A stretch of DNA of 5,886 nucleotides from Pseudomonadota bacterium (GCA_028067895.1 JAPTUI010000302.1:1-5886); one strand, 5' to 3'. Numbered from the stretch's first letter, positions 1-5,886 are shown. Program-made: numbers and translations. The notes: a model not told the origin generated them from the letters alone.

Positions 1-773
1 AGAACTACGTGCTCTGGGGCGGGCGCGAAGGCTACGACTCACTGCTGAACACCGATCTGAAGCGCGAACTCGATCACTACGGGCGTTTCCTCTCCATGGT
101 CGTCGAGCACAAGCACCGCATCGGCTTCAAGGGCGCGATCCTGATCGAGCCGAAGCCGTTCGAGCCGACCAAGCACCAGTACGACCGCGACGTCGCGGCG
201 GTCTATGCGTTCCTGCAGCGCTACGGCCTCGCAAAAGAGGTGCAGGTCAATATCGAGGTCAATCACGCGACGCTCGCCGGACTGGACTTCGAGCATGAAG
301 TCGCCGCGGCGCTCACCTACGGGATCTTCGGCTCGATCGACATCAACCGCGGCGACGCCCGCAACGGCTGGGACACCGACCAGTTCCCGAACAATGCGCA
401 GGAGCTCGTCCCGGCGTTCGTGCCGCTGCTCGAGAGCGGCGGCTTCACCACCGGCGGATTCAACTTCGACGCCAAGCTGCGCCGTCAGTCGGTCGATCCG
501 ACTGACCTGTTCCTCGCGCACATCGGCGGCATCGACACACTGGCCCGCGCACTGCTCGGCGCCGCCGCGGTCGTCACCGAGCGCAAGCTCGCCGATCTGA
601 AGAAGACCCGCTACCAGGGGTGGGACGGGCCGCTCGGTCAGCGTATCGAGAGCGGCTCGCTCGATCTGGCGGCGCTCGCGGACCTGGCGATCGCCTCGGA
701 CTTCCAGCCGACGGTGCGCTCGGGCAAACAGGAACTCGCCGAGAGCCTTATCGCGCGGCACTGCAAGTACTAA
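1..773 (+). CDS. xylA: Xylose isomerase, C-terminal 256 residues (5' end outside window)
   Basis: Xylose isomerase converts D-xylose to D-xylulose in the cytoplasm using two divalent metal ions; xylulokinase then acts on the product. The reading frame is open from codon 3-5 with no start, so the gene enters from outside; the GTG at 9 is an internal valine. Counting from codon 3-5, all metal ligands of the family are visible: Glu49 (in LIEPKP, with Lys51), Glu85 and His88 (NIEVNH), Asp113 (SIDINRGD), Asp124 and Asp126 (GWDTDQFP) and Asp156 (NFDAK). Each lies exactly 183 residues below the E. coli XylA number as I recall it. There is therefore no internal insertion or deletion, and the full protein should be about 439 residues. 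The catalytic His/Asp pair near residue 100 lies upstream of the window. The gene ends with TAA, 9 nt before the halogenase start, which suggests co-transcription. The identification is essentially certain; only the N-terminal part is unseen. Confidence 0.97.
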   Translation, partial: NYVLWGGREGYDSLLNTDLKRELDHYGRFLSMVVEHKHRIGFKGAILIEPKPFEPTKHQYDRDVAAVYAFLQRYGLAKEVQVNIEVNHATLAGLDFEHEVAAALTYGIFGSIDINRGDARNGWDTDQFPNNAQELVPAFVPLLESGGFTTGGFNFDAKLRRQSVDPTDLFLAHIGGIDTLARALLGAAAVVTERKLADLKKTRYQGWDGPLGQRIESGSLDLAALADLAIASDFQPTVRSGKQELAESLIARHCKY

Positions 774-782
774 ACTAGGTGG

Positions 783-2288
783 GTGACCAATCAGCCCATT
801 CGCAGCGTGGCCATCGTCGGCGGCGGAACCGCCGGCTGGATGGCCGCGGCGACACTCTCGCAATCCTTTCCGCATCTCAACGGTAGTATCCGGCTCATCG
901 AGTCCGAGGAGATCGGTACGGTGGGCGTCGGCGAGGCGACCATCCCGCCGATCATCGAGTACCTCCGTACGCACGGAATCGACGAGAACGAGCTGATCCG
1001 CAAGACGCAGGCGACCTTCAAACTCGGCATCGAGTTCAAGGACTGGCGGCGGGCCGGTCACAGCTACATCCATCCATTCGGGCCCACGGGCGCCCCGCTT
1101 CGCGGGGTGCCCTTTTACACCTACTGGCACAAGTGCGCGCACGCCGGAACGGCGGCGCCGCTCGACGTCTACTCGCTGCAGGCCATGGCGGCCCGGGACG
1201 CCCGCTTCGCGCGGCCCACGCCCCGGCAGCACTCTCCACTCGCGACCCTGGTGTACGCGCTGCACCTCGATGCGAAGCGCTTTGCCACCTACCTGCGCGG
1301 CTATGCCGAAGCACGCGGCGTACGCCGGACCGAGGGCAAGGTGCGCAGCGTCGCTCTGCGCGGCGAGGACGGCTTCATCGACTCACTCACGCTCGAGAGC
1401 GGCGAGCGCATCGGCGCGGATCTGTACATCGACTGCACGGGCTTTCGCGGCCTGCTGATCGAAGGGGCGCTGCACACCGGATACGAGGATTGGACGCACT
1501 GGCTGCCCTGCGATCGAGCCATTGCGGTGGCGTGCGAGCGCACCGGCCCGCTCTCCTCGCACACGCTCGCCAAGGCTCGCGACGTCGGCTGGCAATGGCG
1601 CATCCCGCTACAGAACCGGGTGGGCAACGGTTACGTCTACAGCAGCCAGTTCATGGCCGATGATGCGGCCGAAACGGCCCTGCTCGGAAGCCTCGAGGGC
1701 CGGCCGCTGCGCGAGCCGCTGCGGCTGCGCTTCACGACCGGCCGGCGCCGCAAGAGTTGGAACCGCAACTGCGTGGCCATCGGGCTGTCGGCCGGATTTC
1801 TCGAGCCGCTCGAGTCCACCGGCATCCACCTCATCCAGCGTGGCCTATTCGTACTGCTGAAGCTCTTTCCCGACCGGAACTTCCACCCCCGGGACATCGA
1901 GGAGTACAACCGCCAGCTCGCCTTCGACTACGAGCGTGCGCGCGACTTCCTGGTCGCACACTATCACTTCACCGAGCGGGACGGTCCGTTCTGGGCACAG
2001 TGTCGGGCCACGGAACTGCCCGAGAGCTTGCGCGAGCGCCTCGAACTGTTTGCCAATTACGGCCGGCTGATGCGCGATGAGAACGAGTTGTTCTCGGTCC
2101 AGAGCTGGTTCCACATGCTGATCGGCCAGGGCGCCCGGAGCGCCGGCTACGATCCGTTCGCCGACAGCGTCGGTCCGAACCCGCAGGCAGCACTCGATGA
2201 CGTGCGCGCTGTGATCGCCAGCTGCGCCGCCACACTGCCGACGCACGAGCAATTCATCCGCCAGCATTGCCGCGCCGCGGCGGAGTGA
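783..2288 (+). CDS. Flavin-dependent halogenase, tryptophan halogenase family (PF04820)
   Basis: A 501-residue cytoplasmic enzyme of the class that uses FADH2, oxygen and halide to make hypohalous acid, which a lysine relays to an electron-rich substrate. Visible marks: the FAD-binding GGGTAGWMAA at 13-22; GVGEATIP at 48-55; the catalytic lysine Lys80 in ATFK (PrnA Lys79); the halogenase signature WQWRIP at 270-275, which blocks monooxygenase activity; and EPLESTGI at 341-348, giving Glu344 plus the chloride-site Ser345-Thr346-Gly347. The GTG start at 783 is chosen because a TAA in the same frame lies at 771 and the FAD motif follows directly. The AGGTGG before it is too close to be a good ribosome site, so coupling to xylA translation is plausible. 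Compared with PrnA/RebH (about 530-540 aa), the stretch between about 420 and 445 is short and lacks the aromatic tryptophan-binding cluster. The substrate is therefore unlikely to be free tryptophan. Indole-type or sugar-locus halogenases such as BrvH are better comparisons. It would need a flavin reductase from elsewhere. Confidence 0.93.
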   Translation: MTNQPIRSVAIVGGGTAGWMAAATLSQSFPHLNGSIRLIESEEIGTVGVGEATIPPIIEYLRTHGIDENELIRKTQATFKLGIEFKDWRRAGHSYIHPFGPTGAPLRGVPFYTYWHKCAHAGTAAPLDVYSLQAMAARDARFARPTPRQHSPLATLVYALHLDAKRFATYLRGYAEARGVRRTEGKVRSVALRGEDGFIDSLTLESGERIGADLYIDCTGFRGLLIEGALHTGYEDWTHWLPCDRAIAVACERTGPLSSHTLAKARDVGWQWRIPLQNRVGNGYVYSSQFMADDAAETALLGSLEGRPLREPLRLRFTTGRRRKSWNRNCVAIGLSAGFLEPLESTGIHLIQRGLFVLLKLFPDRNFHPRDIEEYNRQLAFDYERARDFLVAHYHFTERDGPFWAQCRATELPESLRERLELFANYGRLMRDENELFSVQSWFHMLIGQGARSAGYDPFADSVGPNPQAALDDVRAVIASCAATLPTHEQFIRQHCRAAAE

Positions 2289-2301
2289 GCCGCTGCGCGT
2301 C

Positions 2302-2322
2302 CGGCACGCTCAGACCGTGCCG
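2302..2322. terminator. GC stem-loop between convergent genes, possible bidirectional terminator
   Basis: A perfect 7-bp inverted repeat, CGGCACG at 2302-2308 and CGTGCCG at 2316-2322, flanks a 7-nt loop. It starts 14 nt past the halogenase stop and spans the arginase stop codon (2310-2312, in the loop). Its position between two converging genes fits a transcription end for both. However, neither side has a run of T residues, so it is not a classic intrinsic terminator. It may act with Rho or only protect RNA 3' ends. Confidence 0.4.
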
Positions 2323-3284
2323 CTGCGCGCACCGACCACATCGAGTGGACGACCCGGATGCTGGCGGCGCACCAGGGTGCTCTTGCCGAACAGCGACTCG
2401 AGCAGATCGACGGCGATCTTCGCAGTGCGATTGTGTTCATCGAGCGCCGGATTGAGTTCCACCACGTCGAGTGAGCCGACGCGGCGGGTATCGGCAATCA
2501 TTTCCATGCACAGCTGCGCTTCTCGGTACGTCGGACCGCCCGGCACGGTCGTCCCGACGCCCGGGGCGATATCCGGATCGAGAAAATCCACATCGAAGCT
2601 CACGTGCAGATGGGTGTCGGCGTCGATGCCGCTCAACGCCTGCTCCATGGTGGCGCGCATGCCCATCTCATCGATGTAGCGCATGTCGAACACCTCCACG
2701 GCGAGCTCGTGCACGAGGCGCCGCTCGCCCTCATCGACGCTGCGGATGCCGATCTGCCGGATCCACTGTGGATGGATGGCCGGGCTCTGTCCGCCGAGGC
2801 CCGTGAGCGCCCGCGGGCCCAGACCACACAGACAGGCGAGCGGCATGCCATGCAGATTGCCGCTCGGGGAAAGCTCCCCGGTGTTGAAATCTGCATGCGC
2901 ATCGAGCCACAGCACGCGCAGCTTCTGATGGGTGTCGCGACAGTGCCGCGCCACGGCGCTGATCGAGCCGACCGCGAGCGAGTGGTCACCACCGAGCATG
3001 ATCGGCAGGTGCCCCTCGCCGAGCGCGCCGTATACCGCCTCGTGCACCCGCTCGTTCCAAGCCACCACTGCGGGCAGATTGCGGAAGCCGTCGCGCGCCG
3101 CCTCGCCGCGGTTGCCTGGTCCGACGAGATTGCCGCGATCGTGCACGGTCAGACCCCGCGCCTCGAGCGCCGCGTGCACCCCAGCCACCCGCATCGCCTC
3201 GGGGCCCATCGAGGCGCCGAGCTCTGCGGCGCCCACGTCGGTCGGTGCGCCGATCAGCGCGACGGTACGCCGCGGCGCACTCAT
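2310..3284 (-). CDS. rocF: Arginase (arginine to ornithine and urea)
   Basis: A 324-residue cytoplasmic binuclear manganese hydrolase of the ureohydrolase fold that splits L-arginine into L-ornithine and urea. All manganese ligands are present: His101 in GGDHS; Asp128, His130 and Asp132 in DAHAD; Asp231 and Asp233 in SFDVDFLDPD. The arginase-type substrate features are also there: Asn134, the SGNLHGMP loop at 141-148 with His145 (the proton-shuttle histidine), and Glu276 in VVELNP. The SGNLHG loop and overall similarity to Bacillus RocF argue for arginase over agmatinase. The length is slightly above the usual ~300, with about 20 extra residues at the C-terminus. ATG 3284 overlaps the ocd stop as ATGA, and only a weak GGTGAG precedes it, so translation is probably coupled to ocd. 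Its product is the substrate of the upstream gene's enzyme. Similar genes carry the symbols rocF or arg. Confidence 0.95.
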   Translation of the reverse strand: MSAPRRTVALIGAPTDVGAAELGASMGPEAMRVAGVHAALEARGLTVHDRGNLVGPGNRGEAARDGFRNLPAVVAWNERVHEAVYGALGEGHLPIMLGGDHSLAVGSISAVARHCRDTHQKLRVLWLDAHADFNTGELSPSGNLHGMPLACLCGLGPRALTGLGGQSPAIHPQWIRQIGIRSVDEGERRLVHELAVEVFDMRYIDEMGMRATMEQALSGIDADTHLHVSFDVDFLDPDIAPGVGTTVPGGPTYREAQLCMEMIADTRRVGSLDVVELNPALDEHNRTAKIAVDLLESLFGKSTLVRRQHPGRPLDVVGARSGTV

Positions 3285-4363
3285 GCGCTCACCGCTTCGG
3301 CGAGCTCGGCAACCGTCTCGCGCGCGAGGCGCGGCGGGGCGATCATGGCGTAGAGGTCCTTCGGGTCGGCAAGGTCGGGGATCAGATCGATGGTGGCGTG
3401 CGTGCCCCGCCGCTCGCGGTGCAGCTGATGCACGTAGCGCAGCGCCGCGAAGTCCTCGAGCGCAAAGCCGACCGAGTCGAAGATCGTCACGTCACGCTCG
3501 CCGGTCCGTCCGCCGCGGCCTTCGCTCAGCACGGCGGCGAGTTCCGTCACCGGAAAATCCGCCGGCAGCTGCTGGATCTCACCCTCGATACGTGATTGCG
3601 GCTCGAACTCGACCACGACCCGCGCATCGGCGCGCCGCAGGATGTCGGCATGCAGCTCCGTCTTGCCCGGGCAATCCCCACCCACCGCGTTCAGGTGCAT
3701 GCCCGGCGCGATCATCTCGGGGGTGAGAATGGTCGCGTTGCGCTTGTCGGCGGTGATCGTGGTGACGATGTCCGCCCCGGCGCACGCCTCGGCCGCCGAG
3801 CGGCAGCGCACCACGCGCAGCCCCGGCAGTCGGGTGCGGCTGAGGTTTGCGACCAGTTTGTCGGTGGCCCGCGGATCGACGTCATAGAGCCGCAGCTCGC
3901 GCACGCCGAGCTGGTCGTGGAATGCAATGGCCTGGAATTCCGATTGCGAGCCGTTGCCGATCAGGGCCATGACCCGGCAGTCGCTGCGCGCAAGCGCACG
4001 CGCCGCCACGACCGAAGTCGCCGCCGTACGCAGCGCCGTCGTCAGCGTCATCTCCGCGAGCGCCAGCGGGTATCCGGTTTCGACATCGGCGAGCATGCCG
4101 AACGCCATCACGGTCAGCAGGCCCTTGGCCGTGTTCTTGGGGTGACCGTTGACGTACTTGAATGCGTACTGACGGCCGTCGGATGCGGGCATCAGTTCGA
4201 TGACCCCGACGTCCGAATGGATCGCGTGCCGCGGGGACTTCTCGAACGCGCTCCAGCGGCGGTAATCCGCCTCGATCTCGCGCGCCATCCCGGCGATGAA
4301 CGCCGCCGTACCGAGGTCCCGCACGAGCTCTTGGACTCGACGAGTGCCGATGAAATCGACCAT
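3281..4363 (-). CDS. ocd: Ornithine cyclodeaminase (ornithine to proline and ammonia)
   Basis: A 360-residue cytoplasmic enzyme of the ornithine cyclodeaminase/mu-crystallin family. It converts L-ornithine to L-proline with release of ammonia, using a bound NAD that is reduced and re-oxidised within one cycle. Visible features include Arg45 (KSPRH), Lys69 in YAFKYVNGHP, Arg112 (ALRTAATS), the Rossmann NAD loop IGNGSQSEFQ at 135-144, and the catalytic Asp230 in NAVGGDCPGKTELHAD (Asp228 in P. putida). IEGEIQQLPADFP at 259-271 and IFDSVGFALED at 294-304 are typical of true ornithine cyclodeaminase rather than the alanine dehydrogenase or staphyloferrin-pathway relatives. The ATG at 4363 is chosen because AGGAG ends 7 nt upstream and the P. 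putida enzyme begins at the same place. A longer open frame to 4591 runs through the promoter region and is not believed. It is the first gene of an operon with arginase. Confidence 0.96.
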   Translation of the reverse strand: MVDFIGTRRVQELVRDLGTAAFIAGMAREIEADYRRWSAFEKSPRHAIHSDVGVIELMPASDGRQYAFKYVNGHPKNTAKGLLTVMAFGMLADVETGYPLALAEMTLTTALRTAATSVVAARALARSDCRVMALIGNGSQSEFQAIAFHDQLGVRELRLYDVDPRATDKLVANLSRTRLPGLRVVRCRSAAEACAGADIVTTITADKRNATILTPEMIAPGMHLNAVGGDCPGKTELHADILRRADARVVVEFEPQSRIEGEIQQLPADFPVTELAAVLSEGRGGRTGERDVTIFDSVGFALEDFAALRYVHQLHRERRGTHATIDLIPDLADPKDLYAMIAPPRLARETVAELAEAVSA

Positions 4364-4370
4364 GGTCTCT

Positions 4371-4375
4371 CTCCT
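4371..4375 (-). promoter_or_regulatory. Shine-Dalgarno site of ocd
   Basis: AGGAG on the minus strand lies 7 nt before ATG 4363. It fixes the ocd start within an open frame that continues 76 codons further upstream. Confidence 0.85.
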
Positions 4376-4478
4376 GTCAGTGCCCGGCGCGCCAGGGATG
4401 CGCCCTCCGGAAGACCATGATCCACGCCCCCGCAGCCAAAGAATAGCCAGAAAACTACCAAAAATGCGGTCTCCATTA

Positions 4479-4510
4479 ATCAAATTGACACTCACGTGAT
4501 TCATTTTGAT
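4479..4510. promoter_or_regulatory. Inverted-repeat operator array between ocd and the Lrp-type gene
   Basis: The arms ATCAAATTGA (4479-4488) and TCATTTTGAT (4501-4510) form an inverted repeat matching at 9 of 10 positions across a 12-nt spacer. Inside are three dyads of the form TCA-N-TGA: TCAAATTGA (4480-4488), TCACGTGA (4492-4499, a perfect palindrome) and TCATTTTGA (4501-4509). Their centres lie 11.5 and 9.5 bp apart, about one helical turn each, and the outer two are 21 bp apart. This places them on one DNA face, as expected for an Lrp/AsnC multimer. The array covers the -35 and overlaps the -10 proposed for the regulator gene and lies upstream of ocd, so it could serve both autoregulation and ocd-rocF control. 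Assignment to this regulator is inferred from position. Confidence 0.6.
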
Positions 4511-4513
4511 AGA
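4485..4513 (+). promoter_or_regulatory. Putative sigma-70 promoter of the Lrp-type gene
   Basis: A perfect TTGACA at 4485-4490 is followed after 17 nt by GATAGA at 4508-4513, a weak -10 (3 of 6 matches). It lies in the only AT-rich stretch of the window, 33 nt before the regulator's start codon, and overlaps the dyad array. An alternative -10 is TAGACT at 4510-4515 with 19-nt spacing. For the divergent ocd promoter, a TTGATT on the minus strand (4483 down to 4478) is a possible -35, but I see no convincing -10. Confidence 0.5.
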
Positions 4514-4535
4514 CTCAGCAGCCTGCCTCGCCGCC

Positions 4536-4540
4536 GGGAG
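4536..4540 (+). promoter_or_regulatory. Shine-Dalgarno site of the Lrp-type gene
   Basis: GGGAG lies 6 nt before ATG 4547. It supports that start over the in-frame GTG at 4496, which sits inside the central dyad of the operator array and upstream of the likely transcription start. Confidence 0.75.
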
Positions 4541-4546
4541 CCTCCG

Positions 4547-4969
4547 ATGGACGATCTCGATCATCGCCTCGTCTCGCTGCTGCGCGCCCACGCACGCACC
4601 TCGATTGCTTCGCTCGCCCAGCAGCTCGGCGTCGCGCGCGGCACGGTGCAGAACCGCATGAACAAGTTGGAAGCCGACGGCACGATCATCGGCTACACGG
4701 TGCGGCTGAAGCCGGATGTGCAGGAAGAGCAGATTCGCGCCTTCATGACCATCGCCGCGGAGGGCAACCAGGTCGACGCGGTCGTCAAGACGCTGCGCGG
4801 CGACCCGGCCGTCGCCAGCCTCTACAGCACCAACGGGCGCTGGGATTTGGTGGCAGAGCTGCGCGCCGACTCGCTCGCCTCCTTCGACCGCGTCCTGGCG
4901 CGCGTCAGCCGCACCCCGGGAGTCTCAAGCACCGAGACCAGCCTGCTGCTCTCGACGTTCAAGCTCTGA
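4547..4969 (+). CDS. Lrp/AsnC-family transcriptional regulator
   Basis: A 140-residue DNA-binding protein. Residues 1-55 form the AsnC-type winged helix-turn-helix: DDLDHRLVSLL opens the first helix, SIASLAQQLGV is the support helix and RGTVQNRMNKLE the recognition helix, followed by GTIIGYTV at the wing. Residues from about 62 to 138 form the RAM effector-binding and oligomerisation domain, with the characteristic NGRWDLVAEL at 96-105. Family members form dimers and octamers that sense amino acids. It is shorter than E. coli Lrp (164 aa) and close to AsnC size. It is transcribed away from ocd-rocF across a shared control region, the usual arrangement for a local regulator of amino-acid catabolism. 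The likely targets are ocd-rocF and itself, and the likely effector is arginine, ornithine or proline. Both target and effector are inferences. Global Lrp is less likely, given this context and size. Confidence 0.93.
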   Translation: MDDLDHRLVSLLRAHARTSIASLAQQLGVARGTVQNRMNKLEADGTIIGYTVRLKPDVQEEQIRAFMTIAAEGNQVDAVVKTLRGDPAVASLYSTNGRWDLVAELRADSLASFDRVLARVSRTPGVSSTETSLLLSTFKL

Positions 4970-5083
4970 GCCGTACCGCACGCCGCCGACGCGCGCTTCG
5001 GCTATTCTTGGCGTGCAACCTGCGCGCCGCGGTCCCGTGCCGCGACCGCACCCGTATTACCCCCTATTCGTCACAATCCGCGC
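4970..5083. other. Intergenic gap between the regulator and ddl
   Basis: A 114-nt non-coding stretch. It holds a weak 5-bp stem (GCCGA 4985-4989 / TCGGC 4998-5002) without a clean T run. The stretch before ddl (about 5055-5080) is relatively AT-rich, with TATTAC and TATTCG, but I find no matched -35/-10 pair and no ribosome-binding site. Confidence 0.5.
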
Positions 5084-5886
5084 ATGACCCATCCAGCGAA
5101 GCTTCGCGTCGCACTCCTGTTCGGTGGCCAATCCGCCGAGCACGAAATCTCCATTCTGTCGGCTCGCAACGTGCTCGCGGCGCTCGATCCGCAGCGCTTC
5201 GAGCCGGTGCTGATCGGCATCGACCGACAGGGCCGGTGGCTGCGCCAGGATGCCGCGCGGCTGCTCGAGAGCGCGCGCGATCCGCGCCTGGTGCGTATCG
5301 AGAACGGCCCGCTGGTCAGCAAAGAGACGTTCTTCGCCCACGAAACCGCCGCTGTCATCGACGTCATCTTTCCGGTGCTGCACGGCACCATGGGCGAGGA
5401 CGGCACCGTGCAGGGCCTGTTCGAACTCGCCGGCATCCCCTACGTCGGGGCCGGGGTGCTCGGTTCGGCCATCGGCATGGACAAGGACATCAGCAAGCGG
5501 CTGCTGCGCGATGCGGGCATCCCGATCGCCGCCTTCCACACCCTGCGCCGCGAGCGCTTCGAGGCAGATCCGGCCGCGGCGTTGAGGCAGGTTCAGGACC
5601 TCGGCCTGCCGGTGTTCACCAAACCGGCCAATGCCGGCTCCTCGATCGGCGTGCGCAAAGTCGGCATGGAGGCCGACCTCGAGGCGGCCGTCCGCCACGC
5701 CTTCCAGTTCGATGACAAGGTGCTCGTCGAGGCGGCCGTCACGGCCCGCGAGATCGAACTCGCCGTGCTCGGCGGTACGCCGCCTGCGGTGTCGGTGGCC
5801 GGCGAAATCGTCGTCCGGCATGCCGACGGGTTCTATTCCTACGACGCGAAGTATCTCGATGAGAACGGGGCGCGCCTCGAACTGCC
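5084..5886 (+). CDS. ddl: D-alanine--D-alanine ligase, N-terminal 267 residues (3' end outside window)
   Basis: An ATP-grasp ligase that joins two D-alanines for the peptidoglycan precursor in the cytoplasm; it is the target of D-cycloserine. The frame is open from ATG 5084 to the window edge, covering about three quarters of the usual ~360 residues. Seen in order: LFGGQSAEHEIS at 12-23 with the substrate-binding Glu21; HGTMGEDGTVQG at 100-111; AIGMDKDISK at 129-138; the ATP loop TKPANAGSSIGV at 179-190; and the lid segment FYSYDAKY at 250-257. KPANxGSS and FYxYDxKY are typical of the DdlA branch rather than the dcw-cluster DdlB, so ddlA may be the better symbol. No division genes are seen next to it. 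The Mg-binding acidic cluster near the C-terminus is beyond the window. No Shine-Dalgarno sequence precedes the ATG, and no other in-frame ATG or GTG lies in the 36 nt immediately upstream. The ATG is supported by homologous N-termini. Confidence 0.96.
   Translation, partial: MTHPAKLRVALLFGGQSAEHEISILSARNVLAALDPQRFEPVLIGIDRQGRWLRQDAARLLESARDPRLVRIENGPLVSKETFFAHETAAVIDVIFPVLHGTMGEDGTVQGLFELAGIPYVGAGVLGSAIGMDKDISKRLLRDAGIPIAAFHTLRRERFEADPAAALRQVQDLGLPVFTKPANAGSSIGVRKVGMEADLEAAVRHAFQFDDKVLVEAAVTAREIELAVLGGTPPAVSVAGEIVVRHADGFYSYDAKYLDENGARLEL

Noticed and set aside
39..1265. A 408-codon open frame on the minus strand across xylA and the halogenase
   Set aside because: It is antisense to two well-identified genes, its composition is Arg/Ala/Val/Asp-rich as expected of a mirrored GC-rich frame, and it shows no recognisable motif.
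2604..3353. A 249-codon plus-strand frame over arginase
   Set aside because: It is a shadow of arginase. Its His-, Ala- and Arg-rich sequence mirrors the arginase codons, and it has no domain signal.
4386..4404. A GGCGC/GCGCC hairpin in the ocd leader as a riboswitch or attenuator
   Set aside because: It has only 5 bp and a 9-nt loop. No leader peptide, alternative pairing or known riboswitch core is visible.
3596..4420. A 274-codon plus-strand frame over ornithine cyclodeaminase
   Set aside because: It is antisense to a confidently identified enzyme with full catalytic motifs. Its content is Arg/His/Asp-rich without motifs.
4496..4546. A GTG start at 4496 for the Lrp-type regulator
   Set aside because: The GTG lies within the central dyad of the operator and upstream of the likely transcription start. 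The added residues do not look like the family, while ATG 4547 has GGGAG at good spacing.
4364..4591. A 76-codon N-terminal extension of ornithine cyclodeaminase
   Set aside because: It runs through the AT-rich control region and into the divergent gene. The AGGAG before ATG 4363 and alignment with the P. putida enzyme mark the true start.
4985..5002. A 5-bp hairpin after the regulator gene as its terminator
   Set aside because: The stem is short with an 8-nt loop, and the following bases (TATTCTTGG) are not a T tract. Such stems occur by chance in GC-rich DNA.
5008..5715. A 235-codon plus-strand frame overlapping ddl
   Set aside because: It is out of frame with the clear D-Ala-D-Ala ligase reading frame from 5084 and is rich in Arg, Ala and Pro, typical of a frame shadow.

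Overview
The window is GC-rich, densely coded bacterial DNA, interrupted by one conspicuous AT-rich patch at about 4440-4515. Protein styles (a xylose isomerase and a DdlA-type ligase resembling the E. coli enzymes, an ornithine cyclodeaminase very like that of Pseudomonas putida, and a halogenase of the PF04820 family common in sugar-utilisation loci) suggest a proteobacterium. It is most likely a gammaproteobacterium of the Xanthomonadales/Steroidobacterales kind. This placement is an inference from recalled family sequences, not from a search. No RNA gene, insertion sequence, CRISPR array or phage gene is visible.

Layout: (1) 1-773, plus strand: the C-terminal 256 codons of xylose isomerase, cut by the window start. 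(2) 783-2288, plus: a flavin-dependent halogenase beginning 9 nt after the xylA stop, so probably in the same transcript. (3) 2310-3284, minus: arginase, convergent with the halogenase across a 21-nt gap that holds part of a perfect 7-bp stem-loop. (4) 3281-4363, minus: ornithine cyclodeaminase, whose stop codon overlaps the arginase start (ATGA), making an ocd-rocF operon. (5) 4364-4546: a 183-nt divergent control region with an inverted repeat and three evenly spaced TCA-N2/3-TGA dyads. (6) 4547-4969, plus: an Lrp/AsnC-family regulator. (7) 5084-5886, plus: D-alanine--D-alanine ligase, running off the window end.

Two functional modules stand out. The xylA-halogenase pair joins pentose catabolism to an enzyme that keeps every halogenase catalytic hallmark but appears to lack the segment that closes over free tryptophan in PrnA/RebH. 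The ocd-rocF pair turns arginine into ornithine plus urea, then into proline plus ammonia. The divergently transcribed Lrp-type gene is the obvious candidate regulator, and the dyad array between them its likely operator. The ligase is a housekeeping peptidoglycan-precursor gene with no evident link to either module. I see no wholly new system. The halogenase of unknown substrate and the operator array are the parts most worth following up.
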